Origin: Nocardioidaceae bacterium | Lineage (GTDB): Bacteria > Actinomycetota > Actinomycetes > Propionibacteriales > Nocardioidaceae | Direction: 5' to 3' | Assembly (NCBI GenBank): GCA_025966335.1 | Contig: JAICRS010000208.1 | Location: 1 to 5,391, forward strand | DNA: 5,391 nucleotides | Notes under the pieces: model-generated | Seen by the model: only the letters and a program-made list of their open reading frames with translations | Told to the model about the DNA's origin: nothing | The model's database searches: none | Program-made: the position numbers and the translations under genes | In this document: piece after piece, positions 1-5,391 of the stretch | Layout of the letters: each line of letters starts with the position of its first letter | Numbering within the stretch: the first letter of the stretch is position 1

Positions 1-180
1 CAGCTGCTCGGGGTTCCAGCGAGAGTCCTCGCCGCGGAAGCCGGGATCGGCCGAGCCTCGGATCTTGGGACGCCCTTCTGCGAGCACCAGGTGGTCGCGG
101 CCGTAGCCGGCGTACGACTTCGTCCCCGCGCCTCGGTCGCCCGTCCATTCCACGGTCAGGTGGTAGGTGTGCTCAGCCAC
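1..180 (-). CDS. OsmC family protein, 5' part only (runs off the left edge)
   Basis: The minus strand reads from a GTG at 180 down to base 1 without a stop, giving 60 residues that begin VAEHTYHLTVEWTG. It continues through a GYGRDHLVLAEGRPKIRGSAD stretch to RGEDSRWNPEQL at the edge. This is the typical N-terminus of actinobacterial OsmC-like proteins: an antiparallel sheet opening, an SADPxFRG segment, then the R-W-N-P-E-x-L motif that leads into the central helix. OsmC/Ohr proteins are cytoplasmic thiol peroxidases that reduce organic hydroperoxides with two cysteines. Both cysteines lie beyond the window, so activity cannot be checked. The GTG was chosen because family similarity starts there. 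The frame stays open upstream and no clear Shine-Dalgarno is seen, so a start slightly further upstream (for example a TTG about 24 nt away) is possible. It lies 120 nt behind sdhB on the same strand and could be read through from the sdh operon or have its own promoter. Confidence 0.82.
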   Translation of the reverse strand, partial: MAEHTYHLTVEWTGDRGAGTKSYAGYGRDHLVLAEGRPKIRGSADPGFRGEDSRWNPEQL

Positions 181-300
181 AGCAGTCCAGTGTGCACGGA
201 CCAACGGCCGTTCGGACCGGCACCCTTCGGATCGGGACCGGGTCAAACAGGGCTGAAACGGACAGAACGACAAGAGGTTGCCGGTCGTCGTGGTCGTCCG
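181..300. other. Intergenic gap between sdhB and the OsmC gene
   Basis: These 120 bases carry no plausible gene of their own. On the minus strand there is a TTGACC (246 to 241) that resembles a -35 box, but no convincing -10 box follows at 16-19 nt. A perfect 10-bp palindrome AACGGCCGTT lies at 203-212, flanked on both sides by the same hexamer CGGACC (197-202 and 213-218). Whether the OsmC gene has its own promoter cannot be settled from this. Confidence 0.5.
259..300 (-). terminator. Weak hairpin just after sdhB, possible terminator
   Basis: Immediately after the sdhB stop the minus-strand transcript can pair CGGAC (300-296) with GTCCG (263-259), and inside that ACGAC (291-287) with GTCGT (271-267). 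The two 5-bp stems are separated by a 4/3-nt internal loop, and the apical loop is 15 nt. Only TTT follows directly. It is in the right place for the end of the sdh operon, but the stems are short and there is no strong U-tract, so this is a low-confidence call. Read-through into the OsmC gene remains possible. Confidence 0.22.
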
Positions 301-1002
301 TCACTTGCGGAAGATCAGCGCCCGCTTCACTTCCTGGATCGCCTTGGTCACCTCGATGCCACGCGGGCAGGCCTCGGTGCAGTTGAAGGTGGTCCGGCAG
401 CGCCAGACGCCTTCCTTGTCGTTGAGGATCTCCAGCCGCTGGTCGGTCCCCTCGTCACGGCTGTCGAAGATGAACCGGTGTGCGCCGACGATCGCCTGCG
501 GGCCGAAGTACTGCCCGTCGGTCCAGTACACCGGGCACGACGTGGTGCACGCGGCGCACAGGATGCACTTGGTGGTGTCGTCGAACCGGTCCCGGTCCTT
601 CTGTGACTGCAGCCGCTCGCGGGTCGGCTCGTTGCCGGTGGTCACCAGGAACGGCATCACCGCCCGGTAGGCGTCGAAGAACGGCTCCATGTCGACCACG
701 AGGTCCTTGAGCACCGGCAGGCCCTTGATCGGCTCGACGGTGATCGGCTGGGACGGGTTCACGTCCTTGAGCAGCGTCTTGCAGGCCAGCCGGTTCTTGC
801 CGTTGATCCGCATCGCGTCCGACCCGCACACGCCGTGCGCGCAGGACCGGCGGAAGGTGAGCGAGCCGTCGAGGTCCCACTTGACCTTGTGCAGCGCGTC
901 GAGCACCCGGTCGGTCGGCTCGGCCGTGACCTGGTAGCTCTCCCACGACGACTCCTCCGAGACCTCGGGGTTGTAGCGGAGGATCTTGACCGTGACATCC
1001 AT
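301..1002 (-). CDS. sdhB: Succinate dehydrogenase iron-sulfur subunit SdhB
   Basis: SdhB, 233 residues, carries electrons from the SdhA flavin to quinone through three Fe-S clusters on the cytoplasmic face of the membrane. The N-terminal ferredoxin-like domain has the [2Fe-2S] ligands C54, C59, D62 and C74; as in E. coli SdhB, the third ligand is Asp. The C-terminal domain has C146-x2-C149-x2-C152-x3-C156-P and C202-x5-C208-x3-C212-P. By the E. coli arrangement, C146, C149, C152 and C212 hold [4Fe-4S], and C156, C202 and C208 hold [3Fe-4S]. P157 and W160 match quinone-site residues of E. coli (P160, W163); R203 replaces E. coli H207. The ATG shares one base with the sdhA stop (TGATG), which indicates translational coupling, and a GGAG lies 11 nt upstream inside sdhA. 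It is the last sdh gene, and no key residue is missing. Confidence 0.97.
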   Translation of the reverse strand: MDVTVKILRYNPEVSEESSWESYQVTAEPTDRVLDALHKVKWDLDGSLTFRRSCAHGVCGSDAMRINGKNRLACKTLLKDVNPSQPITVEPIKGLPVLKDLVVDMEPFFDAYRAVMPFLVTTGNEPTRERLQSQKDRDRFDDTTKCILCAACTTSCPVYWTDGQYFGPQAIVGAHRFIFDSRDEGTDQRLEILNDKEGVWRCRTTFNCTEACPRGIEVTKAIQEVKRALIFRK

Positions 1003-2747
1003 CAGTACTTACGCTCCATCGGCTTGTAGCGCGTCTCCACGACCGGCTTGTAGTCCAGCCGGATCCGGGTCGTCCCGTCGGCCTCCAGCTCCCGGTAGGC
1101 CATCGTGTGGCGCAGGAAGTTCACGTCGTCGCGGTTCGGGTAGTCCTCGCGGAAGTGTCCTCCGCGGGACTCGTTGCGGGCGAGCGCGGAGACGACGAGC
1201 ACCTCGGCGAGGTCGAGCAGGAAGCCCAGCTCGATGGCCTCGAGCAGGTCGGTGTTGAACCGCTTGCCCTTGTCCTGCACCGACACGTTGACGTAGCGCG
1301 CCTTGAGCCCGTCGATGTCGGACAGCGCCTGCTTCAGCGAGCCCTCGTCGCGGTAGACCTGGGCATTGATGTCCATCGTGGCCTGCAGCTCCTGCCGGAT
1401 GGCAGCGACCCGCTCGGACCCGCCGGCGTCACGCATCGACTCGATCATGGCGACGACACCGGTCTCGGGGTTCTCGGGGAGGTCATCGAAGTCGGTGCTC
1501 ATCGCGTACTCGGCGGCGTAGATCCCGGCACGGCGTCCGAAGACGTTGATGTCGAGCAGGGAGTTGGTGCCCAGCCGGTTGGCGCCGTGCACCGAGACGC
1601 AGGCGACCTCACCGGCGGCGTACAGGCCCGGGATCACCGTGTGGTTGTCGGCGAGCGCCTCGCCCTTGATGTTCGTCGGGACACCGCCCATCGCGTAGTG
1701 CGCGGTCGGGAACACCGGGATCATCTCGGTGTACGGCTCGACGCCGAGGTAGGTGCGGGCGAACTCGGTGATGTCGGGAAGCTTGGCGTCGATCTGCTCG
1801 CGGGGCAGGTGGGTCAGGTCCAGGTAGACGTAGGCCTTGTCCGGCCCGGCGCCGCGGCCCTCGCGCACCTCGTTGGCCATCGCCCGGGCCACCATGTCGC
1901 GCGGCGCGAGGTCCTTGATCGTCGGCGCGTAGCGCTCCATGAAGCGCTCGTTCTCGCTGTTGCGCAGGATGCCGCCCTCACCGCGGGCGGCCTCGGACAG
2001 CAGGACGCCGAGCCCGGCCAGACCGGTCGGGTGGAACTGGAAGAACTCCATGTCCTCGAGCGGAAGGCCCTTGCGCCATACGATGCCCATCCCGTCACCG
2101 GTCAGCGTGTGCGCGTTGGAGGTGGTCCGGAAGACCTTCCCGAAGCCGCCGGTGGCGAAGATGACGGACTTCGCGTTGAACACGTGGATCTCGCCGGTGG
2201 CCAGCTCGTAGGCCACCACACCGGAGGCCCGGCCCTCGGTCATCACCAGGTCGAGGACGTAGAACTCGTTGTAGAACTCGACGTTGTGCTTGACGCACTG
2301 CTGGTACAGCGTCTGCAGGATCATGTGTCCGGTGCGGTCCGCCGCGAAGCACGAGCGTCGTACGGCGGCCTCGCCGTGGTTGCGGGTGTGCCCACCGAAC
2401 CGACGCTGGTCGATCCTGCCCTCGTCGGTGCGGTTGAACGGCAGGCCCATCTTCTCCAGGTCGAGCACCGCGTCGATGGCCTCCTTGGCCATCACCTCCG
2501 CGGCGTCCTGGTCGACCAGGTAGTCACCGCCCTTGACCGTGTCGAAGGTGTGCCACTCCCAGTTGTCCTCCTCGACGTTGGCCAGAGCCGCGCACATGCC
2601 GCCCTGGGCCGCGCCGGTGTGGGAGCGAGTGGGGTAGAGCTTGGTGAGCACGGCGGTGCGGGTGCGCTGTCCCGACTCGAGGGCCGCGCGCATTCCCGCG
2701 CCGCCCGCGCCGACGATGACGACGTCGTACTTGTGCTGTTGAACCAT
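1002..2747 (-). CDS. sdhA: Succinate dehydrogenase flavoprotein subunit SdhA
   Basis: SdhA, 581 residues, is the catalytic subunit that oxidises succinate to fumarate with covalently bound FAD in the TCA cycle. The Rossmann motif GAGGAG is at 13-18. SHTGAAQGG at 42-50 contains H43, the expected attachment point for 8-alpha-histidyl FAD. By comparison with E. coli SdhA, active-site residues are H239 (FQFHPTG), the proton-shuttle R283 (PRDMVARA), H350 (HYAMGG) and R391 (GANRLGTNS); E380 in GLYAAGE lies in the FAD-binding region. Length is normal for actinobacterial SdhA. The reading frame stays open for 90 codons upstream into sdhD, but family similarity begins at MVQQHKYDVV, so the ATG at 2747 is the start. 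A GAGG lies 10 nt before it. The gene begins 26 nt after the sdhD stop and overlaps sdhB by one base. No frameshift or missing catalytic residue is seen. Confidence 0.97.
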   Translation of the reverse strand: MVQQHKYDVVIVGAGGAGMRAALESGQRTRTAVLTKLYPTRSHTGAAQGGMCAALANVEEDNWEWHTFDTVKGGDYLVDQDAAEVMAKEAIDAVLDLEKMGLPFNRTDEGRIDQRRFGGHTRNHGEAAVRRSCFAADRTGHMILQTLYQQCVKHNVEFYNEFYVLDLVMTEGRASGVVAYELATGEIHVFNAKSVIFATGGFGKVFRTTSNAHTLTGDGMGIVWRKGLPLEDMEFFQFHPTGLAGLGVLLSEAARGEGGILRNSENERFMERYAPTIKDLAPRDMVARAMANEVREGRGAGPDKAYVYLDLTHLPREQIDAKLPDITEFARTYLGVEPYTEMIPVFPTAHYAMGGVPTNIKGEALADNHTVIPGLYAAGEVACVSVHGANRLGTNSLLDINVFGRRAGIYAAEYAMSTDFDDLPENPETGVVAMIESMRDAGGSERVAAIRQELQATMDINAQVYRDEGSLKQALSDIDGLKARYVNVSVQDKGKRFNTDLLEAIELGFLLDLAEVLVVSALARNESRGGHFREDYPNRDDVNFLRHTMAYRELEADGTTRIRLDYKPVVETRYKPMERKY

Positions 2748-2773
2748 GTTTCTCAGGCCTCGCTCGGCTGTGC

Positions 2774-3232
2774 TCAGTTGGTCTGGCAGACGGAAAGGGT
2801 CGAGTCCGGGTCGATGCACGGGTCGAAGGTGAAGATCACCAGGGTGCCGAGCACGATCACCACGAACGATGCGAAGTAGAGCAGCGTCTTCAGCGCGAAC
2901 CGGGTGCCGGCCCGCGTCGTGTAGTCGGCGATGATCGTGCGCAGACCGTTGGTGCCGTGCAGCATCGCCAGCCACAGCATCGCGAGGTCCCAGACCTGCC
3001 AGAACGGGTTCGCCCACTTGCCGGCGACGAACGCGAAGTCGATGGCCTGGATGCCCTCACCGAGCACCAGGTTCACGAACAGGTGCCCGAGGACGAGGGC
3101 CACCAGCAGCACGCCGGAGCCGCGCATGAACAACCAGGAGTAGAGCTCGAAGTTCCCCGCCTTGCGGGCCTTGTACGGCGAGCGGGGGGCCGCGATCTGA
3201 GAGGTCCCGGGCTGTTGTGTCGACTGGGTCAT
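2774..3232 (-). CDS. sdhD: Succinate dehydrogenase hydrophobic membrane anchor SdhD
   Basis: SdhD, 152 residues, is the second membrane anchor; with SdhC it holds SdhAB to the membrane and forms the quinone and heme b site. About 28 polar N-terminal residues precede NFELYSWLFMRGSG and three predicted transmembrane helices near 36-57, 80-101 and 113-136. H92 followed by D103-Y104 has the same 11-residue spacing as heme ligand H71 and quinone-site D82-Y83 of E. coli SdhD, so H92 is the likely axial heme ligand. After helix 3 the usual TFDP element is extended by a 14-residue tail with C139 and C149, which by the family topology should face outside. The ATG at 3232 lies 5 nt after the sdhC stop, with only a weak GGA upstream, so coupling to sdhC is likely. 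A long in-frame extension through sdhC was rejected because it lacks family similarity. Confidence 0.94.
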   Translation of the reverse strand: MTQSTQQPGTSQIAAPRSPYKARKAGNFELYSWLFMRGSGVLLVALVLGHLFVNLVLGEGIQAIDFAFVAGKWANPFWQVWDLAMLWLAMLHGTNGLRTIIADYTTRAGTRFALKTLLYFASFVVIVLGTLVIFTFDPCIDPDSTLSVCQTN

Positions 3233-3237
3233 CGCGA

Positions 3238-3615
3238 TCAGTGTCCGAACACGTTGGTCAGGTGCCGCCAGATGAACGGCAGCAGGAGCAGGAGGAAGAC
3301 TCCGACGACGCCGTAGCTCATCTGGCGCTGGTAGCGCGGCCCGTCGGACCAGAAGTCGACGAGCACGATCCGGATCCCGTTCAGCGCGTGGAACAGGACC
3401 GCGGCCACCAGACCGATCTCCATCACGCCCACGATCGGGTTCTTGTAGGTCTCGACTGCGGCGTTGTAGGCCTCGGGGGAGACCCGGACCATGGCGGTGT
3501 CGATCACGTGCGCAAAGAGGAAGAAGAAGATGAGGACGCCGGTGATGCGGTGGGCGACCCACGTCCACATGCCTTCGCGGCCGCGGTAGAGCGTTCCCGC
3601 CGGTGAGCTGGCCAA
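3238..3615 (-). CDS. sdhC: Succinate dehydrogenase cytochrome b556 subunit SdhC
   Basis: SdhC, 125 residues, is the first anchor subunit and the first gene of the operon. It starts MASSPAGTLYRGREGMWTWV, as actinobacterial SdhC proteins do, then has three predicted helices near 24-43, 62-86 and 99-117. H22-R23 in the AHRITGV segment matches the H-R-x-S/T-G element of the family (E. coli R31, quinone site). H76 followed 11 residues later by D87 matches E. coli heme ligand H84 and D95. Together with H92 of SdhD this predicts one six-coordinate heme b. The start is a TTG at 3615, chosen because GGAGGA sits 7 nt upstream and nothing upstream looks like SdhC. A longer frame from a GTG at 3657 would add 14 residues and would place its start inside the candidate -10 box. 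Confidence 0.94.
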   Translation of the reverse strand: MASSPAGTLYRGREGMWTWVAHRITGVLIFFFLFAHVIDTAMVRVSPEAYNAAVETYKNPIVGVMEIGLVAAVLFHALNGIRIVLVDFWSDGPRYQRQMSYGVVGVFLLLLLPFIWRHLTNVFGH

Positions 3616-3622
3616 GGGTAGA

Positions 3623-3628
3623 TCCTCC
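3623..3628 (-). promoter_or_regulatory. Strong ribosome binding site that sets the TTG start of sdhC
   Basis: The minus strand reads GGAGGA here, a near-perfect Shine-Dalgarno, followed by TCTACCC and then TTG at 3615. No other in-frame start codon lies at a suitable distance. This is the clearest RBS in the window and decides the sdhC start in favour of a non-ATG codon. Confidence 0.85.
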
Positions 3629-3655
3629 GAAACTCCGGTGCAGGGGCAACTCAGC

Positions 3656-3686
3656 ACTCTATCCGCGGCGCTTTTGTTACTGACCA
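3656..3686 (-). promoter_or_regulatory. Candidate sdhCDAB promoter
   Basis: On the minus strand TAGAGT (3661 to 3656) fits the TANNNT pattern of actinobacterial housekeeping -10 boxes. TGGTCA (3686 to 3681) matches four of six -35 bases, with a 19-nt spacer, longer than the ideal 17-18. Transcription would start near 3649, leaving a leader of about 34 nt that contains the GGAGGA before the TTG. The position supports the short form of SdhC. The boxes were found by eye only. Confidence 0.4.
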
Positions 3687-3690
3687 GTCA
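3679..3690. promoter_or_regulatory. Small dyad, possible operator in the divergent region
   Basis: The stretch ACTGACCAGTCA contains two overlapping inverted repeats, TGAC-CA-GTCA (3681-3690) and ACTG-AC-CAGT (3679-3688). It overlaps the candidate -35 box of the sdh promoter and lies upstream of the mutase gene, where a repressor such as a TetR-type protein could affect both directions. Dyads this short occur by chance and no regulator gene is visible, so the call is weak. Confidence 0.2.
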
Positions 3691-3775
3691 CCGTTGTGAA
3701 ATCAATTACCGCATGCCGGCGTTGGCTATTCACCGGGTGGGACATCTCACGGTGCGCCGTCCCGCGCGTTCGCCG

Positions 3776-3788
3776 TACGCTTCGAGAA
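3776..3788 (+). promoter_or_regulatory. Candidate -10 box giving a leaderless mutase transcript
   Basis: TACGCT at 3776-3781 fits TANNNT. The A of the ATG at 3788 lies 7 nt beyond its last base, where transcription would be expected to start. No Shine-Dalgarno precedes this ATG. Leaderless genes are common in actinobacteria, so transcription may begin at the start codon itself. No recognisable -35 box lies 16-19 nt upstream. An alternative weak promoter is TTGTTA (3674-3679) with TGAAAT (3697-3702) at 17 nt, which would give a leader of about 80 nt. Confidence 0.33.
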
Positions 3789-5389
3789 TGACCGCGGGTA
3801 TGAGCAGTGAAGGCAGTTCCACCGAGTCCGGCCTCCCCTTCGAGGCGGTGTACGGCCCGGATGCGCTCGAGGACTTCGACCCGGCGACCCGGCTCGGCGA
3901 GCCGGGGGAGTTCCCCTTCACCCGGGGGGTCTACCCCTCGATGTACACCGGGCGGCCGTGGACGATGCGGCAGTACGCCGGGTTCGGCACCGCCAAGGAG
4001 TCCAACGAGCGGTACAAGCAGCTGGTCGCGCACGGCACCGGCGGGCTGTCGGTGGCCTTCGACCTGCCCACGCAGATGGGCCACGACTCCGATGCCGAGA
4101 TCGCCCACGGCGAGGTCGGCAAGGTCGGCGTCGCGATCGACTCGGTCGAGGACATGCGGCTGCTGTTCGACGGGATCCCGCTCGATGAGGTCTCCACCTC
4201 GATGACGATCAACGCGCCCGCCGCGCTGCTGCTGCTGATGTACCAGCTGGTCGCGGAGGAGCAGGGCGTCGGTGGCGACAAGATCACCGGCACGATCCAG
4301 AACGACGTGCTCAAGGAGTACATCGCCCGGGGCACCTACATCTACCCGCCCAAGCACTCGCTGCGGCTGATCACCGACATCTTCAGCTACTGCCGCACCG
4401 AGATCCCCCGGTGGAACACGATCTCGATCTCCGGCTACCACATGGCGGAGGCGGGGGCGACTCCCGCGCAGGAGGTCGCGTTCACCCTCGCGGACGGCGT
4501 CGAGTACGTCCGGGCCGCGGTCGCCTCCGGGCAGGACGTGGACGAGTTCGCGCCCCGGCTTGCCTTCTTCTTCGTCTCCCGCACCACGATCCTGGAGGAG
4601 GTGGCGAAGTTCCGCGCCGCCCGCCGGATCTGGGCGCAGGTGATGCGCGACGAGTTCGGGGCGAAGAACCCCAAGTCCCTGATGCTGCGGTTCCACACCC
4701 AGACCGCCGGCGTGCAGCTGACCGCCCAGCAGCCTGAGGTGAACATGGTGCGGGTCGCGGTGCAGGCCCTCGCCGCCGTGCTCGGCGGAACCCAGTCGCT
4801 GCACACGAACTCCTACGACGAGGCGATCGCGCTGCCTTCGGAGAAAGCGGCCAGGCTGGCCCTCCGCACCCAGCAGGTGATCGCCTACGAGACCGACGTG
4901 ACCAAGACAGTCGACCCGTTCGCCGGTTCCTACGCGGTGGAGTCGCTGACCGACGACCTCGAGGCCGAGGCGCGCAGCCTGATGACCAGGGTCGAGGACC
5001 TCGGCGGCGCGGTGTCCGCGATAGAGCAGGGCTTCCAGAAGAACGAGATCGAGAACGCCGCCTACCAGATCGCCAAGGACATCGACGCGGGCGAGCGGGT
5101 CGTGGTGGGGCTGAACAAGTACACCTCCGACGAGGAGGAGCCCTACGAGCCGCTGCGCGTCGACCCGGCGATCGAGGCCCAGCAGGCCGAGCGACTGGCC
5201 GGCCTGCGCGCGTCGCGGGACAACGACGAGGTCGCCAAGCATCTGGCCGCGCTGAAGCAGGCGGCCGAGGGCGACGACAACGTGCTCTACCCGATGAAGG
5301 AGGCGCTGCGAGCGCGCGCCACGGTCGGCGAGGTCTGCAACGCGTTGCGCGAGGTGTGGGGCGTCTACTCGCCGCCGGACGCGTTCTGA
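3788..5389 (+). CDS. Methylmalonyl-CoA mutase-type large subunit without B12 domain
   Basis: This 533-residue protein is the TIM-barrel catalytic chain of an adenosylcobalamin-dependent acyl-CoA mutase, most likely converting (R)-methylmalonyl-CoA to succinyl-CoA. Numbered from the ATG at 3788, R56, Y63, T169, Q171, R181 and H218 correspond to R82, Y89, T195, Q197, R207 and H244 of Propionibacterium shermanii MutB, with identical spacing between them. Y63 and R181 bind the substrate carboxylate; isobutyryl-CoA mutase has Phe and Gln there. The chain ends at ATVGEVCNALREVWGVY, just where fused mutases continue into the B12 domain, and no DxHxxG cobalamin motif is present. A separate small subunit is therefore needed, as in archaeal-type mutases and IcmA/IcmB. 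MTAGM gives two candidate starts, 3788 and 3800; neither has an RBS, and 3788 fits a leaderless transcript. Ethylmalonyl-CoA is a less likely substrate. Confidence 0.92.
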   Translation: MTAGMSSEGSSTESGLPFEAVYGPDALEDFDPATRLGEPGEFPFTRGVYPSMYTGRPWTMRQYAGFGTAKESNERYKQLVAHGTGGLSVAFDLPTQMGHDSDAEIAHGEVGKVGVAIDSVEDMRLLFDGIPLDEVSTSMTINAPAALLLLMYQLVAEEQGVGGDKITGTIQNDVLKEYIARGTYIYPPKHSLRLITDIFSYCRTEIPRWNTISISGYHMAEAGATPAQEVAFTLADGVEYVRAAVASGQDVDEFAPRLAFFFVSRTTILEEVAKFRAARRIWAQVMRDEFGAKNPKSLMLRFHTQTAGVQLTAQQPEVNMVRVAVQALAAVLGGTQSLHTNSYDEAIALPSEKAARLALRTQQVIAYETDVTKTVDPFAGSYAVESLTDDLEAEARSLMTRVEDLGGAVSAIEQGFQKNEIENAAYQIAKDIDAGERVVVGLNKYTSDEEEPYEPLRVDPAIEAQQAERLAGLRASRDNDEVAKHLAALKQAAEGDDNVLYPMKEALRARATVGEVCNALREVWGVYSPPDAF

Positions 5390-5391
5390 CC

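Larger units (their letters stand above)
3616..3787. other. Divergent control region between sdhC and the mutase gene
   Basis: These 172 bases separate two divergently transcribed units. The middle part, about 3671-3710, is clearly richer in A and T than the surrounding genes (TTTTGTTAC, GTGAAATCAATTACC), as expected for promoters. It contains a candidate sdh promoter, at least one candidate mutase promoter and a small dyad. The mutase frame stays open leftwards to 3638, but the encoded stretch is not conserved and would run across the sdh promoter, so it is treated as non-coding. Confidence 0.7.

Noticed and set aside
281..300. Imperfect direct repeat GGTCGTCGTGGTCGTC near the sdhB stop
   Set aside because: A short simple GTC/GTG repeat in GC-rich DNA, too small and degenerate to be a repeat family or CRISPR unit.
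91..606. Plus-strand open frame over the OsmC start, the gap and sdhB
   Set aside because: It crosses two real minus-strand genes, has no RBS or recognisable domain, and is a shadow of their codon bias.
1107..2879. Long plus-strand open frame of 590 codons antisense to sdhA
   Set aside because: It mirrors the high-GC codon pattern of sdhA. The product is rich in V, L, G, H and R with no family similarity, and sdhA itself is unmistakable.
2748..3017. 90-codon N-terminal extension of SdhA
   Set aside because: It overlaps sdhD in another frame and has no SdhA similarity. The family N-terminus and an upstream GAGG fit the ATG at 2747.
3233..3649. 139-codon N-terminal extension of SdhD
   Set aside because: It lies within sdhC in another frame and reads as Arg/Pro-rich noise. 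The conserved SdhD sequence begins after the ATG at 3232.
3638..3787. 50-codon N-terminal extension of the mutase
   Set aside because: It covers the sdh promoter and the AT-rich intergenic core, has no family similarity, and has no RBS at 3638.
3677..5242. Long minus-strand open frame of 521 codons antisense to the mutase gene
   Set aside because: The translation is low-complexity (L, V, G, D, H, R) and recognisable as nothing. The plus strand encodes a clearly conserved mutase.
1..5391. Search for mobile elements, CRISPR arrays, tRNA or rRNA genes, riboswitches and attachment sites
   Set aside because: None recognised. The window is almost fully filled by core metabolic genes, and the 172-bp intergenic region before the mutase shows no recognisable B12 riboswitch core.

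Overview
The window is GC-rich chromosomal DNA from an actinobacterium. The signs are strong G/C third positions, TTG and GTG starts, an E. coli-like two-anchor succinate dehydrogenase of the kind mycobacteria call Sdh2, and actinobacterial-type Sdh sequences. I cannot fix the family; Propionibacteriales or Pseudonocardiales are guesses only.

Layout, left to right. Positions 1-180 (minus) hold the first 60 codons of an OsmC-family protein that runs off the left edge. Positions 181-300 are a short gap with a weak hairpin and a small palindrome. Positions 301-3615 (minus) are a complete, tightly packed succinate dehydrogenase operon in the order sdhC-sdhD-sdhA-sdhB. The junctions are 5 nt (C/D), 26 nt (D/A) and a one-base TGATG overlap (A/B). 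Positions 3616-3787 are a divergent intergenic region, relatively AT-rich in the middle, with candidate promoters for both directions and a small dyad. Positions 3788-5389 (plus) encode a complete methylmalonyl-CoA mutase-type large subunit that lacks the C-terminal B12-binding domain.

How the genes fit together. The mutase would convert (R)-methylmalonyl-CoA, made from propionyl-CoA, to succinyl-CoA. After succinyl-CoA synthetase releases succinate, the membrane succinate:quinone oxidoreductase oxidises it to fumarate and passes electrons to quinone. The two divergent units therefore sit on the same route into the TCA cycle and share one control region. Co-regulation is an inference. The mutase must work with a separate B12-binding small subunit, which is not in the window.

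I looked for an undescribed system and did not find one; this is core metabolism. The points most worth a second look are the split mutase that keeps the methylmalonyl-type carboxylate-binding residues, its possible leaderless start, the RBS-defined TTG start of sdhC, a dyad in the divergent promoter region, and a two-cysteine tail on SdhD.
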